A DNA stretch of 14,342 nucleotides from CAYQPF01 sp964419225 (GTDB lineage: Bacteria; Cloacimonadota; Cloacimonadia; Cloacimonadales; CAYQPF01): NCBI GenBank assembly GCA_964419225.1, contig CAYQPF010000134.1, positions 1 through 14,342 on the forward strand. Direction: 5' to 3'. Shown here one piece after another: positions 1 through 7,538 of this stretch. Position numbers and translations under genes: made by a program. The notes below the pieces were generated by a model. The model made no database searches, had not been told where the DNA came from, and saw nothing but the letters and a program-made list of their open reading frames with translations. Position 1 is the first letter of the stretch, and every line of letters begins with the position of its first letter.

Positions 1-130
1 AAAATTCTCTTTGACAAATATAACACTTCCCGTAAAGAATACTCCATTAATTTCCCTTGAATTGATTTCTGACTCCAAAAACCAATATTAAATAATGCCA
101 ACAAACTATTATCTACCTCCCATCTCAATT

Positions 131-173
131 CTCCTCTTGAGAGGAGTACCCGCGTAGCGGGGGAGGTGTGTCA
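131..173 (+). repeat. Double-hairpin dispersed repeat unit, copy L1
   Basis: Two adjacent hairpins: CTCCTCT/AGAGGAG with a 2-nt TG loop (131-146), then CCCGC/GCGGG with loop GTA (149-161), followed by GGAGGTGTGTCAT. Related units recur at 316-358, 7111-7150 (inverted), 7274-7314 (inverted) and 7497-7538. The first hairpin is constant and the second varies while keeping its pairing. Confidence 0.9.
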
Positions 174-315
174 TCACTCTCCTCAAAAATTCTCTTTGAC
201 AAATATAACACTTCCCGTAAAGAATACTCCATTAATTTCCCTTGAATTGATTTCTGACTCCAAAAACCAATATTAAATAATGCCAACAAACTATTATCTA
301 CCTCCCATCTCAATT

Positions 316-358
316 CTCCTCTTGAGAGGAGTACCCGCGTAGCGGGGGAGGTGTGTCA
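316..358 (+). repeat. Double-hairpin dispersed repeat unit, copy L2
   Basis: Exact copy of the unit at 131-173, carried by the second 185-bp tandem copy. It has the same two hairpins and the same flanking GGAGGTGTGTCAT. Confidence 0.9.
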
Positions 359-380
359 TCACTCTCCTCAAAAATTCTCT

Positions 381-410
381 TTGACAAATATAACACTTCC
401 CGTAAAGAAT
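381..410 (+). promoter_or_regulatory. Candidate promoter for hsdMS, inside the tandem repeat
   Basis: A consensus -35 box TTGACA lies at 381-386. A weak -10 AAGAAT lies at 405-410 after 18 nt and matches TATAAT at 4 of 6 positions. The ATG of the fused methylase follows about 30 nt later. The same promoter-like segment occurs at 11-40 and 196-225 because it is part of the repeat, so three copies may face the gene in tandem. The -35 is clear; the -10 is inference. Confidence 0.4.
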
Positions 411-439
411 ACTCCATTAATTTCCATTGGAGTTGATTA

Positions 440-2944
440 ATGCTTGATAATGATACAAAAAAAAGAATAGATGCTGCCAGAGATACCTTAGTCGGTAAAG
501 TCCCTGATCCCAAAAGCCAAGTCGAACAAATCACCATGGCTCTCGTTTACAAATTCATGGACGACATGGATCGTGAGTCCGTCAGCATGGACGGTAACCC
601 CAGTTTCTTCACCGGTGATTTCCAACGCTATGCCTGGTCAAAGATCTTCGACCCGCGTCTGGGTGGTTTCGAAATGCTCACTCTCTACAGCGAAGCTCTT
701 ATCAAACTTAACCAAAATCCTAACATCCCTCAACTCTTCCGTGATATTTTCAAAAATGCTTATCTCCCCTACCGTGACCCTGAAACTCTTAAAATATTCC
801 TCAAAATCATTAATGAATTTTCTTATGACCACTCCGAGCGGCTCGGTGATGCTTTCGAGTACCTTCTTTCAGTACTGGGAAGTCAGGGTGATGCAGGTCA
901 GTTCAGGACTCCCCGCCATATCATAGATTTCATGGTTCAGGTTATCAATCCCCAAAAGCACGAAGTAATTCTTGATCCTGCGTGCGGGACTGCCGGTTTC
1001 CTTATTTCCTCCTACAAACATATCATGTTGCAGAATACTAAGAAAGTCCCGGGAGATTTACTTACCCCTGATGACAGAAAAACCATGCTCATGAATTTCA
1101 AAGGTTACGATATTTCCCCTGATATGGTCAGACTGTCTCTGGTTAATCTCTATTTGCATGGTTTCGCACAACCACAAATCTACGAATACGATACCCTGAC
1201 CAGTGAAGAACGCTGGAGTGACTATGCCGATGTAATCCTGGCGAATCCTCCGTTTATGTCACCTAAAGGCGGAATAAGACCACACAAAAAATTCACTGTC
1301 CAAAGTAACCGCAGCGAGGTCTTGTTTGTTGACTATATTGCCGAACATTTAACCCCCACCGGCAGAGCTGCTGTAATTGTACCGGAAGGGATTATTTTCC
1401 AGAGTGCCAATGCTTATAAAGACCTGCGTAAAATGTTGATTGATACCTGTCTTTATGCAGTGGTGTCTTTACCAGCAGGTATTTTCAATCCATACTCCGG
1501 TGTCAAAACCTCTATTCTACTTATGGATAAACAAGTCTCCAGAAAAACAGATTCCATCCTTTTTATCAAAATAGATAACGATGGCTACGGACTCGGTGCT
1601 CAAAGAAGGGAAATAGAGAAAAACGATATGCCCGAAGCTTTACAAACAGCTAAAGAATACCTGAAAGCTGTCAATTCTGGTTCTGTGGACTCCTTCAAAC
1701 CAGAGGATAAAATAGGTTCTACTCTACTTATCAAGAAAGATATCATCAGAGAAAATGACTTTAACCTGACAGGTGATAGATACAAGATTACAGCTGTAAG
1801 GGGTAATCATAAGTGGCCCATGGTTAAGTTGGGAGATATTTGTGATGTTCGGGATGGAACTCATGATAGTCCAAAATATGTACAATCAGATGGATATCCT
1901 TTAATTACTTCAAAGAACATCAAAAATGGATATATTGATTTCACAGATATTAATCTAATCTCGAAAGAAGATTTAGACAAAATAAATGTGCGCTCTTATG
2001 TAGATGATGGAGATATTATTATGCCAATGATTGGAACCATTGGAAATCCAATTATCGTAAATAAAAAAAGCGAATTTGCAATAAAAAATGTTGCTTTAAT
2101 CAAATTCTCTCAGAATAGTAAAGTCCTTAATCAATATGTCAAGTTCTTACTCGATTCTGATATTTTTTCTTGTTACTTGCGACAACAATCATCTGGAGCT
2201 ACTCAGAAGTTCATATCACTAGGATTCATTAGAGGAATAGAAATTCCTCTACCGCCCATAGAAGTTCAAAAAGAAATTGTTGCAGAAATTGAAGGATATC
2301 AAAAAATTATTGATGGTGCTAAACAAGTTGTAGATAATTGGAAACCCAAAATTGATATTGATCCTGAGTGGCCAATGGTGAAATTGGGGGAAGTATGTGA
2401 TGTTCGTGATGGAACTCATGATAGCCCTAAATATGTGCAAACTGATGGATATCCTCTAATTACTTCCAAAAATATCAAAAATGGATTTATCGATTTCACC
2501 GACGTTAATCTAATCTCAAAAGAAGATTTGGATAAAATCAATGAGCGTTCTTATGTAGATAATGGAGATATAATTATGCCAATGATTGGAACCATTGGAA
2601 ATCCAATTATCGTAATCAAACAAAGAGAATTTGCAATTAAAAACGTTGCTTTAATCAAATTCTCTAAGAATAGTATAGTACTTAACAAATTTATGAAATC
2701 CTTACTTGATTCAGATGCTTTCTATCACTATTTTCAGCAACAATCATCTGGAGCTACTCAGAAATTCATTTCTTTGAATTTTATTCGGAACTTAGAAATT
2801 CCAATACCTGATATAAGTGTCCAGTATGAAATTGTTCAAGCAATCGAATCTGAAAGAAATTTAGTAATTGGATTCCAAGAAATAATAAAAATGTTTGAAA
2901 GTAAGATCAATTTTGTTATTAATAGAATTTGGGAAGGAAAATAA
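440..2944 (+). CDS. Type I-like restriction-modification protein, HsdM-HsdS fusion
   Basis: An 834-aa protein joining an N6-adenine DNA methylase to a type I specificity subunit. The methylase part (about residues 1-455) has the S-adenosylmethionine motif DPACGTAGF at 179 and the catalytic NPPF at 269. The specificity part has two target-recognition domains starting at W459 and W644, each opening WPMVKLG.. and followed by a helical spacer. The two domains match at about 118 of the first 140 residues by hand count. The ATG at 440 has GGAG 7 nt upstream. The methylase half is GC-richer (for example 50% at 541-600) than the specificity half (23% at 2041-2100). No nuclease domain is visible in the protein, and no hsdR in the window. 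It probably methylates a bipartite, perhaps symmetric site. It could protect for an HsdR encoded outside the window, or act alone. Confidence 0.92.
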   Translation: MLDNDTKKRIDAARDTLVGKVPDPKSQVEQITMALVYKFMDDMDRESVSMDGNPSFFTGDFQRYAWSKIFDPRLGGFEMLTLYSEALIKLNQNPNIPQLFRDIFKNAYLPYRDPETLKIFLKIINEFSYDHSERLGDAFEYLLSVLGSQGDAGQFRTPRHIIDFMVQVINPQKHEVILDPACGTAGFLISSYKHIMLQNTKKVPGDLLTPDDRKTMLMNFKGYDISPDMVRLSLVNLYLHGFAQPQIYEYDTLTSEERWSDYADVILANPPFMSPKGGIRPHKKFTVQSNRSEVLFVDYIAEHLTPTGRAAVIVPEGIIFQSANAYKDLRKMLIDTCLYAVVSLPAGIFNPYSGVKTSILLMDKQVSRKTDSILFIKIDNDGYGLGAQRREIEKNDMPEALQTAKEYLKAVNSGSVDSFKPEDKIGSTLLIKKDIIRENDFNLTGDRYKITAVRGNHKWPMVKLGDICDVRDGTHDSPKYVQSDGYPLITSKNIKNGYIDFTDINLISKEDLDKINVRSYVDDGDIIMPMIGTIGNPIIVNKKSEFAIKNVALIKFSQNSKVLNQYVKFLLDSDIFSCYLRQQSSGATQKFISLGFIRGIEIPLPPIEVQKEIVAEIEGYQKIIDGAKQVVDNWKPKIDIDPEWPMVKLGEVCDVRDGTHDSPKYVQTDGYPLITSKNIKNGFIDFTDVNLISKEDLDKINERSYVDNGDIIMPMIGTIGNPIIVIKQREFAIKNVALIKFSKNSIVLNKFMKSLLDSDAFYHYFQQQSSGATQKFISLNFIRNLEIPIPDISVQYEIVQAIESERNLVIGFQEIIKMFESKINFVINRIWEGK
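1814..2788 (+). repeat. Tandem duplication of the target-recognition domain inside hsdMS
   Basis: DNA at 1814-2233 and 2369-2788 encodes the two near-identical recognition domains. The offset is 555 bp, exactly 185 codons. Many differences are silent third-base changes (for example GTTCGGGATGG versus GTTCGTGATGG). Divergence rises towards the spacer and helical end. This is an old in-frame duplication, or a recombination between paralogous half-subunits, rather than a fresh copy. Confidence 0.9.
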
Positions 2945-3825
2945 TGGATTTCGAAGAAGTAAGAGAAAAAATCCAGAATTGCCTACCTGCATCATTTGGG
3001 AGTATGGATACTGACGAATATATTCAATATGTGTTGTCAGCTTTTTCTGAAAACTATGCAAATAAGAGATTCCAGTTTTCATTTCTAGCATTCCATTTAC
3101 TATATATGTGCTTTATTTATAAAATGATATGGCAAGGGAATCAGCTATGTCTAAATGGGATTAGTGATAGAATCCAACATAAATGTAGCTTTAACCCTTA
3201 TGATTCTCCTTTTCGACTGTCTGTTGTACCTGAGAAAGAAGTAATTCCATTTTTGAATCATTTTGGATTTCATCAAAATCAAACTAAACAATTTTCATCA
3301 TCTGTGGACTGGAGAGATAATTGTGCACATGCCAGCGGATTCATCCAATATAACAAAAAGGATGTTGATCGAAATATTGAACAAATTTTAGCATATATAA
3401 TGGATATTGAGGCTAAAAACAAAACGAATATGAGTAGATTATTCATAGAGTATTTCAATGAAAATTTCAAACCCAATGATCCAGGCTCGTACTTTCCACA
3501 AGGCTTTGAATCAGTGAATAACTTCATTAATGCTTATTTACTTTCTTACAACGATTTATTAGTAATATTGGAAAATAATATTACGATACTTGATGAATCC
3601 TCAGGGGACCTGGACAAATTATACCTTAAAGTCTTTTATACTTTATTACTAGGGTGGTATGTAACAACTAAGTATGACGTTGCCTTCATCGATATTGATA
3701 CTTGTATTCAACAAATCCAAGTTGGTATTGAAGAACTGGACACCGTTTCAATGGATGAATTACTATTAAATGAGTTATCGGATATAACATCATTACTAAG
3801 GAAGTCTCGAGAAAAATCAATATAA
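2944..3825 (+). CDS. Unknown protein with HEPN-like R-x4-H motif, partner of HsdMS
   Basis: 293 aa, not assigned to a named family. The ATG at 2944 overlaps the last base of the hsdMS stop codon (TAATG) and has GGAAGG just upstream, so the two genes are translationally coupled. An alternative TTG at 2929 would add five residues without a better ribosome site. Residues 124-129 read RDNCAH, followed by ASG. An arginine, then a polar residue, then four residues to a histidine is the signature of HEPN ribonucleases. The motif sits in a mostly helical protein, with no signal peptide or obvious membrane segment. HEPN toxins often accompany restriction-modification genes, so a back-up RNase is a reasonable inference. 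A structural or accessory role in the restriction complex is the alternative. The gene is AT-rich like the specificity half before it. Confidence 0.75.
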   Translation: MDFEEVREKIQNCLPASFGSMDTDEYIQYVLSAFSENYANKRFQFSFLAFHLLYMCFIYKMIWQGNQLCLNGISDRIQHKCSFNPYDSPFRLSVVPEKEVIPFLNHFGFHQNQTKQFSSSVDWRDNCAHASGFIQYNKKDVDRNIEQILAYIMDIEAKNKTNMSRLFIEYFNENFKPNDPGSYFPQGFESVNNFINAYLLSYNDLLVILENNITILDESSGDLDKLYLKVFYTLLLGWYVTTKYDVAFIDIDTCIQQIQVGIEELDTVSMDELLLNELSDITSLLRKSREKSI

Positions 3826-3869
3826 TTAATTCATGTCTAATGTACAAGAAACATTTCATTTAATTAAAG

Positions 3870-3920
3870 AAACCCAACAAAATAATACATACTAAGAAGT
3901 TGTTCTACTTTGTTGGATTT
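3870..3920. terminator. Weak bidirectional hairpin between convergent genes
   Basis: The arms CCAACAAA (3874-3881) and TTTGTTGG (3909-3916), with further AAA/TTT pairing outside, enclose a 27-nt loop with its own short AGAA/TTCT stem. It lies in the 106-bp gap where the HEPN-like gene and the TIR gene converge, with T-rich sequence on the right and A-rich on the left. The long loop makes it a weak candidate. Confidence 0.3.
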
Positions 3921-3931
3921 GATTAATTATT

Positions 3932-4510
3932 TTAATGTTTAGTGGGCAATTTCCCCTTCAACCATTCTGAAAAAATTATATATGTTGAATTACTTTCACG
4001 AACCCATAAAGTTTCATTACTACCACCTTGTGGTTTTGCTTTAGTGATATAATAATATAATCCTAAATACTCCTGTTCCTTGTATTCATCAGTTATAATA
4101 TTTGTAGATAATATGGGCAATATTGCAGCCATTCCATTCTTTTTTCCATCTGCAAAACCAAGCTCCCAAGGCATCCATTTTGAGTTAGATGAATTCTCTG
4201 AGGGTACATATAATAAACATTTACACTGAATAATTCTTTTTCTTAGTGTTTTGGCAGTGTCTTTTGTGACTTTACTCCTATCTAACTGATCATCTTCAAT
4301 CCAATCAACGTAAGTTGAAAATCCCATACCTTCAATTGATTTTTTTAAGCAAAGTATATTATCAGCATCTCGATAAGAATGCGATAAGAAAATATCATAT
4401 TCTTTGGCTTCATCAAATTCTGCAGCTTCTCTTAGCAAAACTTTTTTTGCGTCAAATATTCCTGCGGTTTTTGTAATTAGTGATAGTTCTGATTTCCTAA
4501 ATAAAGGCAT
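3932..4510 (-). CDS. TIR-domain protein, second Thoeris sensor (ThsB-like)
   Basis: 192 aa. After about 37 N-terminal residues a TIR domain starts with YDIFLSHSYRD (38-48), the classic first strand and loop. WMPWELGFADG (112-122) follows, with E116 the likely catalytic glutamate of TIR NAD+-processing enzymes. The ATG at 4510 has GGAGG 4 nt upstream. It is the last gene of the minus-strand group, 123 bp after thsA. It differs from the ThsB at 6143-6634, which belongs to another TIR branch (DUF1863-like). Thoeris loci often carry several TIR proteins that sense different phages. By position and domain this should make the signal molecule that activates ThsA. It could instead be a stand-alone TIR NADase. 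Confidence 0.85.
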   Translation of the reverse strand: MPLFRKSELSLITKTAGIFDAKKVLLREAAEFDEAKEYDIFLSHSYRDADNILCLKKSIEGMGFSTYVDWIEDDQLDRSKVTKDTAKTLRKRIIQCKCLLYVPSENSSNSKWMPWELGFADGKKNGMAAILPILSTNIITDEYKEQEYLGLYYYITKAKPQGGSNETLWVRESNSTYIIFSEWLKGKLPTKH

Positions 4511-4633
4511 ATTTCCTCCAATGTTTTATTTATTTTCCACTTACATTATGAATACTATTTCTTCAATACTCAATATAAATAATAATCAACATTATAACAC
4601 CTATTTAAATTTGTGAGTTTTATAATTTAAAAC

Positions 4634-6073
4634 TTACAAGTTCCTACAGTGAGAAACTGTTTCGATGATTTCAAGAATGGTTGAAATTAGTGTCTTGGAG
4701 GTTGAATAAGTATTTAGCAATTTGAATTTATCAACAAGTTCTTGCGTATTATAGCCATAATTGCTTAAGTCCTTATCAACCAAATCATAAATTTCTTTCG
4801 AAGCATACCCTGTAGCTCCAATAGGAATTATAAACAAGCTTTTTGAATGGGCAATTTCAAATTCTGATATCATACCATTTGATATCACTAATTCACTATT
4901 CTCAATTTTATTTCCAAATATGAATATTGCAATTCCAGAATAATCACACATATCTTCTCGATATTTCTTCCATAACTCTTTAAGAGGTATAATTCCACTT
5001 TCATCTTGGGGAAAAGGTCTAAGCAACAATTGATCTTTCTCTAATCCCGACTCGTTTATATAAATTTGTTCTAACGCTCCTGTTATAACAGAACTGCCAA
5101 CACCTAAACCAAAACCAGATACTATTCTATAATTGGATTTGATTAGTTTTTTTGACAACTCATGAATGAATTGAAGAGATTCCTCTTTTCCAATTTCACC
5201 ATATTCGGCAACTGCACCAGAAATGAAAATGGTTTTTCTCTTATAAGATTCTGAAATTTCTTTTAAATACCTTGTGATATCACTATATTCTTCAACGAGA
5301 ATGGTTTTGATATTAAACCTTTGAAGATCATTTATGAATAATTTTTGTTTAACTTTTGCATACTCAAATTCATCTTGGGTATTAAAGTTTTCCTGTTTTA
5401 CGGCTCTTAAAAAACAATAATGCCTTCTTTGATTATTGTTGTAAGTTACCCTGATTCTGCTCAAAATATAGTCTATGTTTGGATCAGTGAAACTAAAACC
5501 GATGAAGAGAAACGTTTTAGAGATTAATGAGCCAGAAAGTGCTGTAATAAAAGGAGCATGTGTTAAATGGTATTTCTCATAGTCATCCTTTGTCAAAATG
5601 GCCTTATCTGCTTGATCTACATCGCCATGAATTTTATAAACAATACAATCTCGCTTAGGTTTAGTATAAGCTAATTGCTCAACTGTGTATTTTACATCAG
5701 GATTTCTTTTGGATTCTAAAAGAGATGTTTCTATCAATTTATCATAATTTGTAGTCCAATATTCCTTTATCGGAAGTTTAGATACTAGTTTATGATTTTC
5801 TGTGATAATAGCTTTTTGGGAAAATTGGTCTATTATTTGTTGACTAACCTTATGCCGATTATTGGAATTTTCATTACAGTGGTATTGAGCAATTGCTACT
5901 AAATCGGTTTCTTTATTAATATCTAAACCAATTTCTTCTGACAATGGTTGCAATAATTCTTTCCATGTAACAAAGCCACTAGAAGCTGAGAAACCTGCAC
6001 CTAAGAATAATGCCAAATTTTCTTCTTCTAACTCTTTTACAATTTCATTAACGTATGATTTATTCAATTTCAT
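4634..6073 (-). CDS. thsA: Thoeris effector ThsA, SIR2 NADase with SLOG domain
   Basis: 479 aa, close to the 476 aa I recall for Bacillus cereus ThsA. The N-terminal SIR2 domain shows LFLGAGFSASSG (23-33), TTNYDKLIE with N109, and YKIHGD with H149. These match the catalytic Asn112 and His152 of B. cereus ThsA. The C-terminal SLOG domain begins near 281 with TIFISGAVAEYG, continues with SGFGLGVGSSV (319-329), LLLRPFPQ (349-356) and NGMISEFEIAHS (399-410), and ends IIPIGATGYAS. Known function: the SLOG domain binds a cyclic ADP-ribose isomer made by ThsB, and SIR2 then destroys NAD+, aborting phage infection. All visible key residues are present, so the protein looks active. The ATG at 6073 has AGGA 7 nt upstream. 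The gene lies 69 bp after thsB, in an AT-rich stretch (28% GC at 5101-5160). Confidence 0.95.
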   Translation of the reverse strand: MKLNKSYVNEIVKELEEENLALFLGAGFSASSGFVTWKELLQPLSEEIGLDINKETDLVAIAQYHCNENSNNRHKVSQQIIDQFSQKAIITENHKLVSKLPIKEYWTTNYDKLIETSLLESKRNPDVKYTVEQLAYTKPKRDCIVYKIHGDVDQADKAILTKDDYEKYHLTHAPFITALSGSLISKTFLFIGFSFTDPNIDYILSRIRVTYNNNQRRHYCFLRAVKQENFNTQDEFEYAKVKQKLFINDLQRFNIKTILVEEYSDITRYLKEISESYKRKTIFISGAVAEYGEIGKEESLQFIHELSKKLIKSNYRIVSGFGLGVGSSVITGALEQIYINESGLEKDQLLLRPFPQDESGIIPLKELWKKYREDMCDYSGIAIFIFGNKIENSELVISNGMISEFEIAHSKSLFIIPIGATGYASKEIYDLVDKDLSNYGYNTQELVDKFKLLNTYSTSKTLISTILEIIETVSHCRNL

Positions 6074-6142
6074 GCCTCATTCCTTAGTTAATCATTTCAT
6101 TTTTTAAAAATGCATACAAATACAATTTAAGTGATTACTTTA

Positions 6143-6634
6143 CTAATATTTATTTCTAATTTCAATAGCTTTTTCAACCCAATTTTCAAGATTTTCTTTA
6201 ATATCATCATACACATAAGTACTAGTAGAATAAGGGGGATCATAAGCTTTGACAATATCTGCCATAGAAGTATCGCCAATTTTGTATGCATAAAATGGAT
6301 TTTCTCCTTTTGATGACTGATTGTTATTACTGTCTTTCAAGTTATGTATATATATTCCTAAAAGACCTTTCCCCTCTTCCCATGCCTTTTTTATTTCGTA
6401 TTTGATCCACTTGCGGCCAGCTGTTTTTTCACCAATTAGTACGATAACGACAGATTTACCATACATTTGATTATCAATCCATTCTTGAATTGCTTGATCT
6501 CCATTTCCTTCAATTGTTTCCCAATCATTATCTGAAGCCGGTCTATTTCCATCAATAATACCCATGTTACGAACTTGTGAAGCTCTCCAATTATCTGGTT
6601 TATAATGGAAACTGTAAAATGCTTTTCTTGCCAT
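6143..6634 (-). CDS. thsB: Thoeris sensor ThsB, TIR-like (DUF1863) protein
   Basis: 163 aa. It opens MARKAFYSFHYKPDNWRAS, very like the start of B. cereus ThsB (KRVFFSFHY). It continues with VVIVLIGEKTAGRKWIKYEI (62-81), where E80 sits at the catalytic glutamate position, then GLLGIYIHNLKD (90-101) and NPFYAYKIG. Known function: on sensing a phage protein, ThsB converts NAD+ to a cyclic ADP-ribose isomer that activates ThsA. The ATG at 6634 has GAGGAG 7 nt upstream. The start lies inside the last 35 nt of the truncated dGTPase frame, so translation may be coupled to that fragment. It is first of the three Thoeris genes, which all run leftwards. Confidence 0.93.
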   Translation of the reverse strand: MARKAFYSFHYKPDNWRASQVRNMGIIDGNRPASDNDWETIEGNGDQAIQEWIDNQMYGKSVVIVLIGEKTAGRKWIKYEIKKAWEEGKGLLGIYIHNLKDSNNNQSSKGENPFYAYKIGDTSMADIVKAYDPPYSTSTYVYDDIKENLENWVEKAIEIRNKY

Positions 6635-6923
6635 AATTAATCTCCTCTATGTTATTTTGTGGGATTATCTTCTTTTCTTTCGCTATCTGAGCCACTTCGA
6701 GAGTGTGAGTCAGTCTTGTTCTTAAATGATTATCATGACTGGAAAGGAATACCTGGGTTTTACCGGATAATCTTCGGAATGCTTTACAATACATGATACG
6801 GTCTCTGTCACGTTGAAAGATGTTACGGATATCATCTTTATCGAGTCTGTGATCTTTGTCGATAGTACTTTCAGCGATTTTCTGGTCTGGCTTGAACTTC
6901 TCTAAACTATATTCCTTACTCAT
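6600..6923 (-). pseudogene. dgt: Truncated dGTP triphosphohydrolase, N-terminal fragment
   Basis: 107 codons. Residues 1-82 are clearly the start of a bacterial dGTPase: RDRDRIMYCKAFRRL (38-52), GKTQVFLS (54-61), then HLRTRLTHTLEVAQIAK (66-82), with H73 the first metal ligand of the HD domain. Homology stops near position 6678, and 25 unrelated residues follow to a stop inside thsB. The HD pair and the rest of the roughly 350-450-residue enzyme are missing, so it cannot hydrolyse dGTP. The start is intact: ATG at 6923 with GGAG 9 nt upstream and a promoter candidate at 6973-7001. The rest of dgt may lie left of position 1 if the island split the gene, or may be lost. A short fusion leader retained for expression of thsB is an alternative reading. 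Confidence 0.75.
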
Positions 6924-6972
6924 AACACATCACTCCATCACATTTTTAAATAATTTGAAATAATATTGTGTA

Positions 6973-7001
6973 TATAAATATACTGTCTATCAATATGTCA
7001 A
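6973..7001 (-). promoter_or_regulatory. Candidate promoter of the dgt fragment and Thoeris genes
   Basis: On the minus strand a consensus TTGACA (7001-6996) is followed after 17 nt by TTTATA (6978-6973), or after 19 nt by TATATA (6976-6971). It lies about 50-75 nt upstream of the dgt ATG, in very AT-rich sequence. It is the best promoter candidate for the whole leftward operon, because thsB starts inside the dgt fragment. The -35 is strong; the -10 choice is uncertain. Confidence 0.45.
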
Positions 7002-7105
7002 GAAAAGAATTTAAAATAATTGGCAAAGCTATAATATGGCCTATTTTCTAAGGTCCTTCAGTGAATAGTAGTGATATACAAAGCTTGATTGGTTTGCAAA
7101 TTGGG

Positions 7106-7350
7106 ACTCGACACACCTCCCGGCTGAAGCCGTACTCCTCTCAAGAGGAGAATTGTGAAGAGTGGTAGTTTTAACATATCCGGTTATGTAAAATCATGTC
7201 AGCTTCAGTTATTCCATTTATCGAAAAACTGAATACCAATTACTAAAAACTTAGAAAGGGATTGAACCTGACAACACACCTCCCCCGCTTCGCGGGTACT
7301 CCTCTCAAGAGGAGAATTGTGAGAGTGGCAGTTTTGACATATCGGGTTCA
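7106..7350 (-). repeat. Two inverted double-hairpin units with shared flanks
   Basis: Units at 7111-7150 and 7274-7314 lie opposite in orientation to those at the left edge. Each is followed by GAATTGTGAGAGTGG-like sequence and then a GTTTTGACATATC-like word (compare 7149-7185 with 7312-7348), so about 75 bp is shared. In the first the variable hairpin is CGGCT/AGCCG, in the second CCCGC/GCGGG. The constant hairpin is CTCCTCT/AGAGGAG in both. Confidence 0.85.
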
Positions 7351-7380
7351 AATAAGACTCTCTGTTCTTTAATATTTCTC

Positions 7381-7538
7381 TGACTCCAAAAACCAGCATT
7401 ATCTATTATAATGAGAACAAACCAATGTTATGACAAGCACAAAATAACAGATGAAATGATAAACTTCAATGTCTAAAATAACTGAAAGGTCTATTCTCCT
7501 CTTGAGAGGAGTACGGCTTCAGCCGGGAGGTATGTCAT
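7381..7538 (+). repeat. Right-hand relative of the left tandem repeat
   Basis: TGACTCCAAAAACCA at 7381-7395 matches 70-84 and 255-269 exactly, preceded in all cases by a TTTCT-like word. Downstream in the same order and orientation comes a double-hairpin unit (7497-7538) ending GGGAGGTATGTCAT. The second hairpin is CGGCT/AGCCG here. The DNA between the two words differs from the left copies, so this is a diverged member in direct orientation with them. Confidence 0.75.

Larger units (their letters stand above)
1..425. repeat. 185-bp tandem direct repeat, 2.3 copies, upstream of hsdMS
   Basis: Positions 1-185 and 186-370 read as identical over the full 185 bp. Positions 371-425 repeat the first 55 bp again before the sequence diverges into the leader of the next gene. 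Each full copy contains a TTGACA hexamer (11, 196, 381), the word TGACTCCAAAAACCA (70, 255) and one double-hairpin unit (131, 316). The array is cut by the window edge, so the copy number may be higher. Short minus-strand ORFs here simply read the repeat and stop in each copy. Perfect identity points to a recent duplication. Confidence 0.95.

Noticed and set aside
1..425. CRISPR array
   Set aside because: The repeats are 185 bp, contiguous, and lack unique spacers; no cas gene is present.
125..537. Minus-strand frames ending in the same 35 residues
   Set aside because: They read the 185-bp tandem repeat and overlap the start of hsdMS; identical tails only reflect the DNA duplication.
440..2944. 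Type IIG restriction enzyme (nuclease, methylase and specificity in one chain)
   Set aside because: The protein begins directly with an HsdM-type N-terminus; no nuclease motif of the PD-(D/E)xK kind is visible before the methylase.
7205..7399. 64-codon minus-strand frame with a CxxCxxH-like string
   Set aside because: The residues come from double-hairpin repeat DNA (the CTCCTCT unit), not from a zinc-binding protein. No ribosome site.
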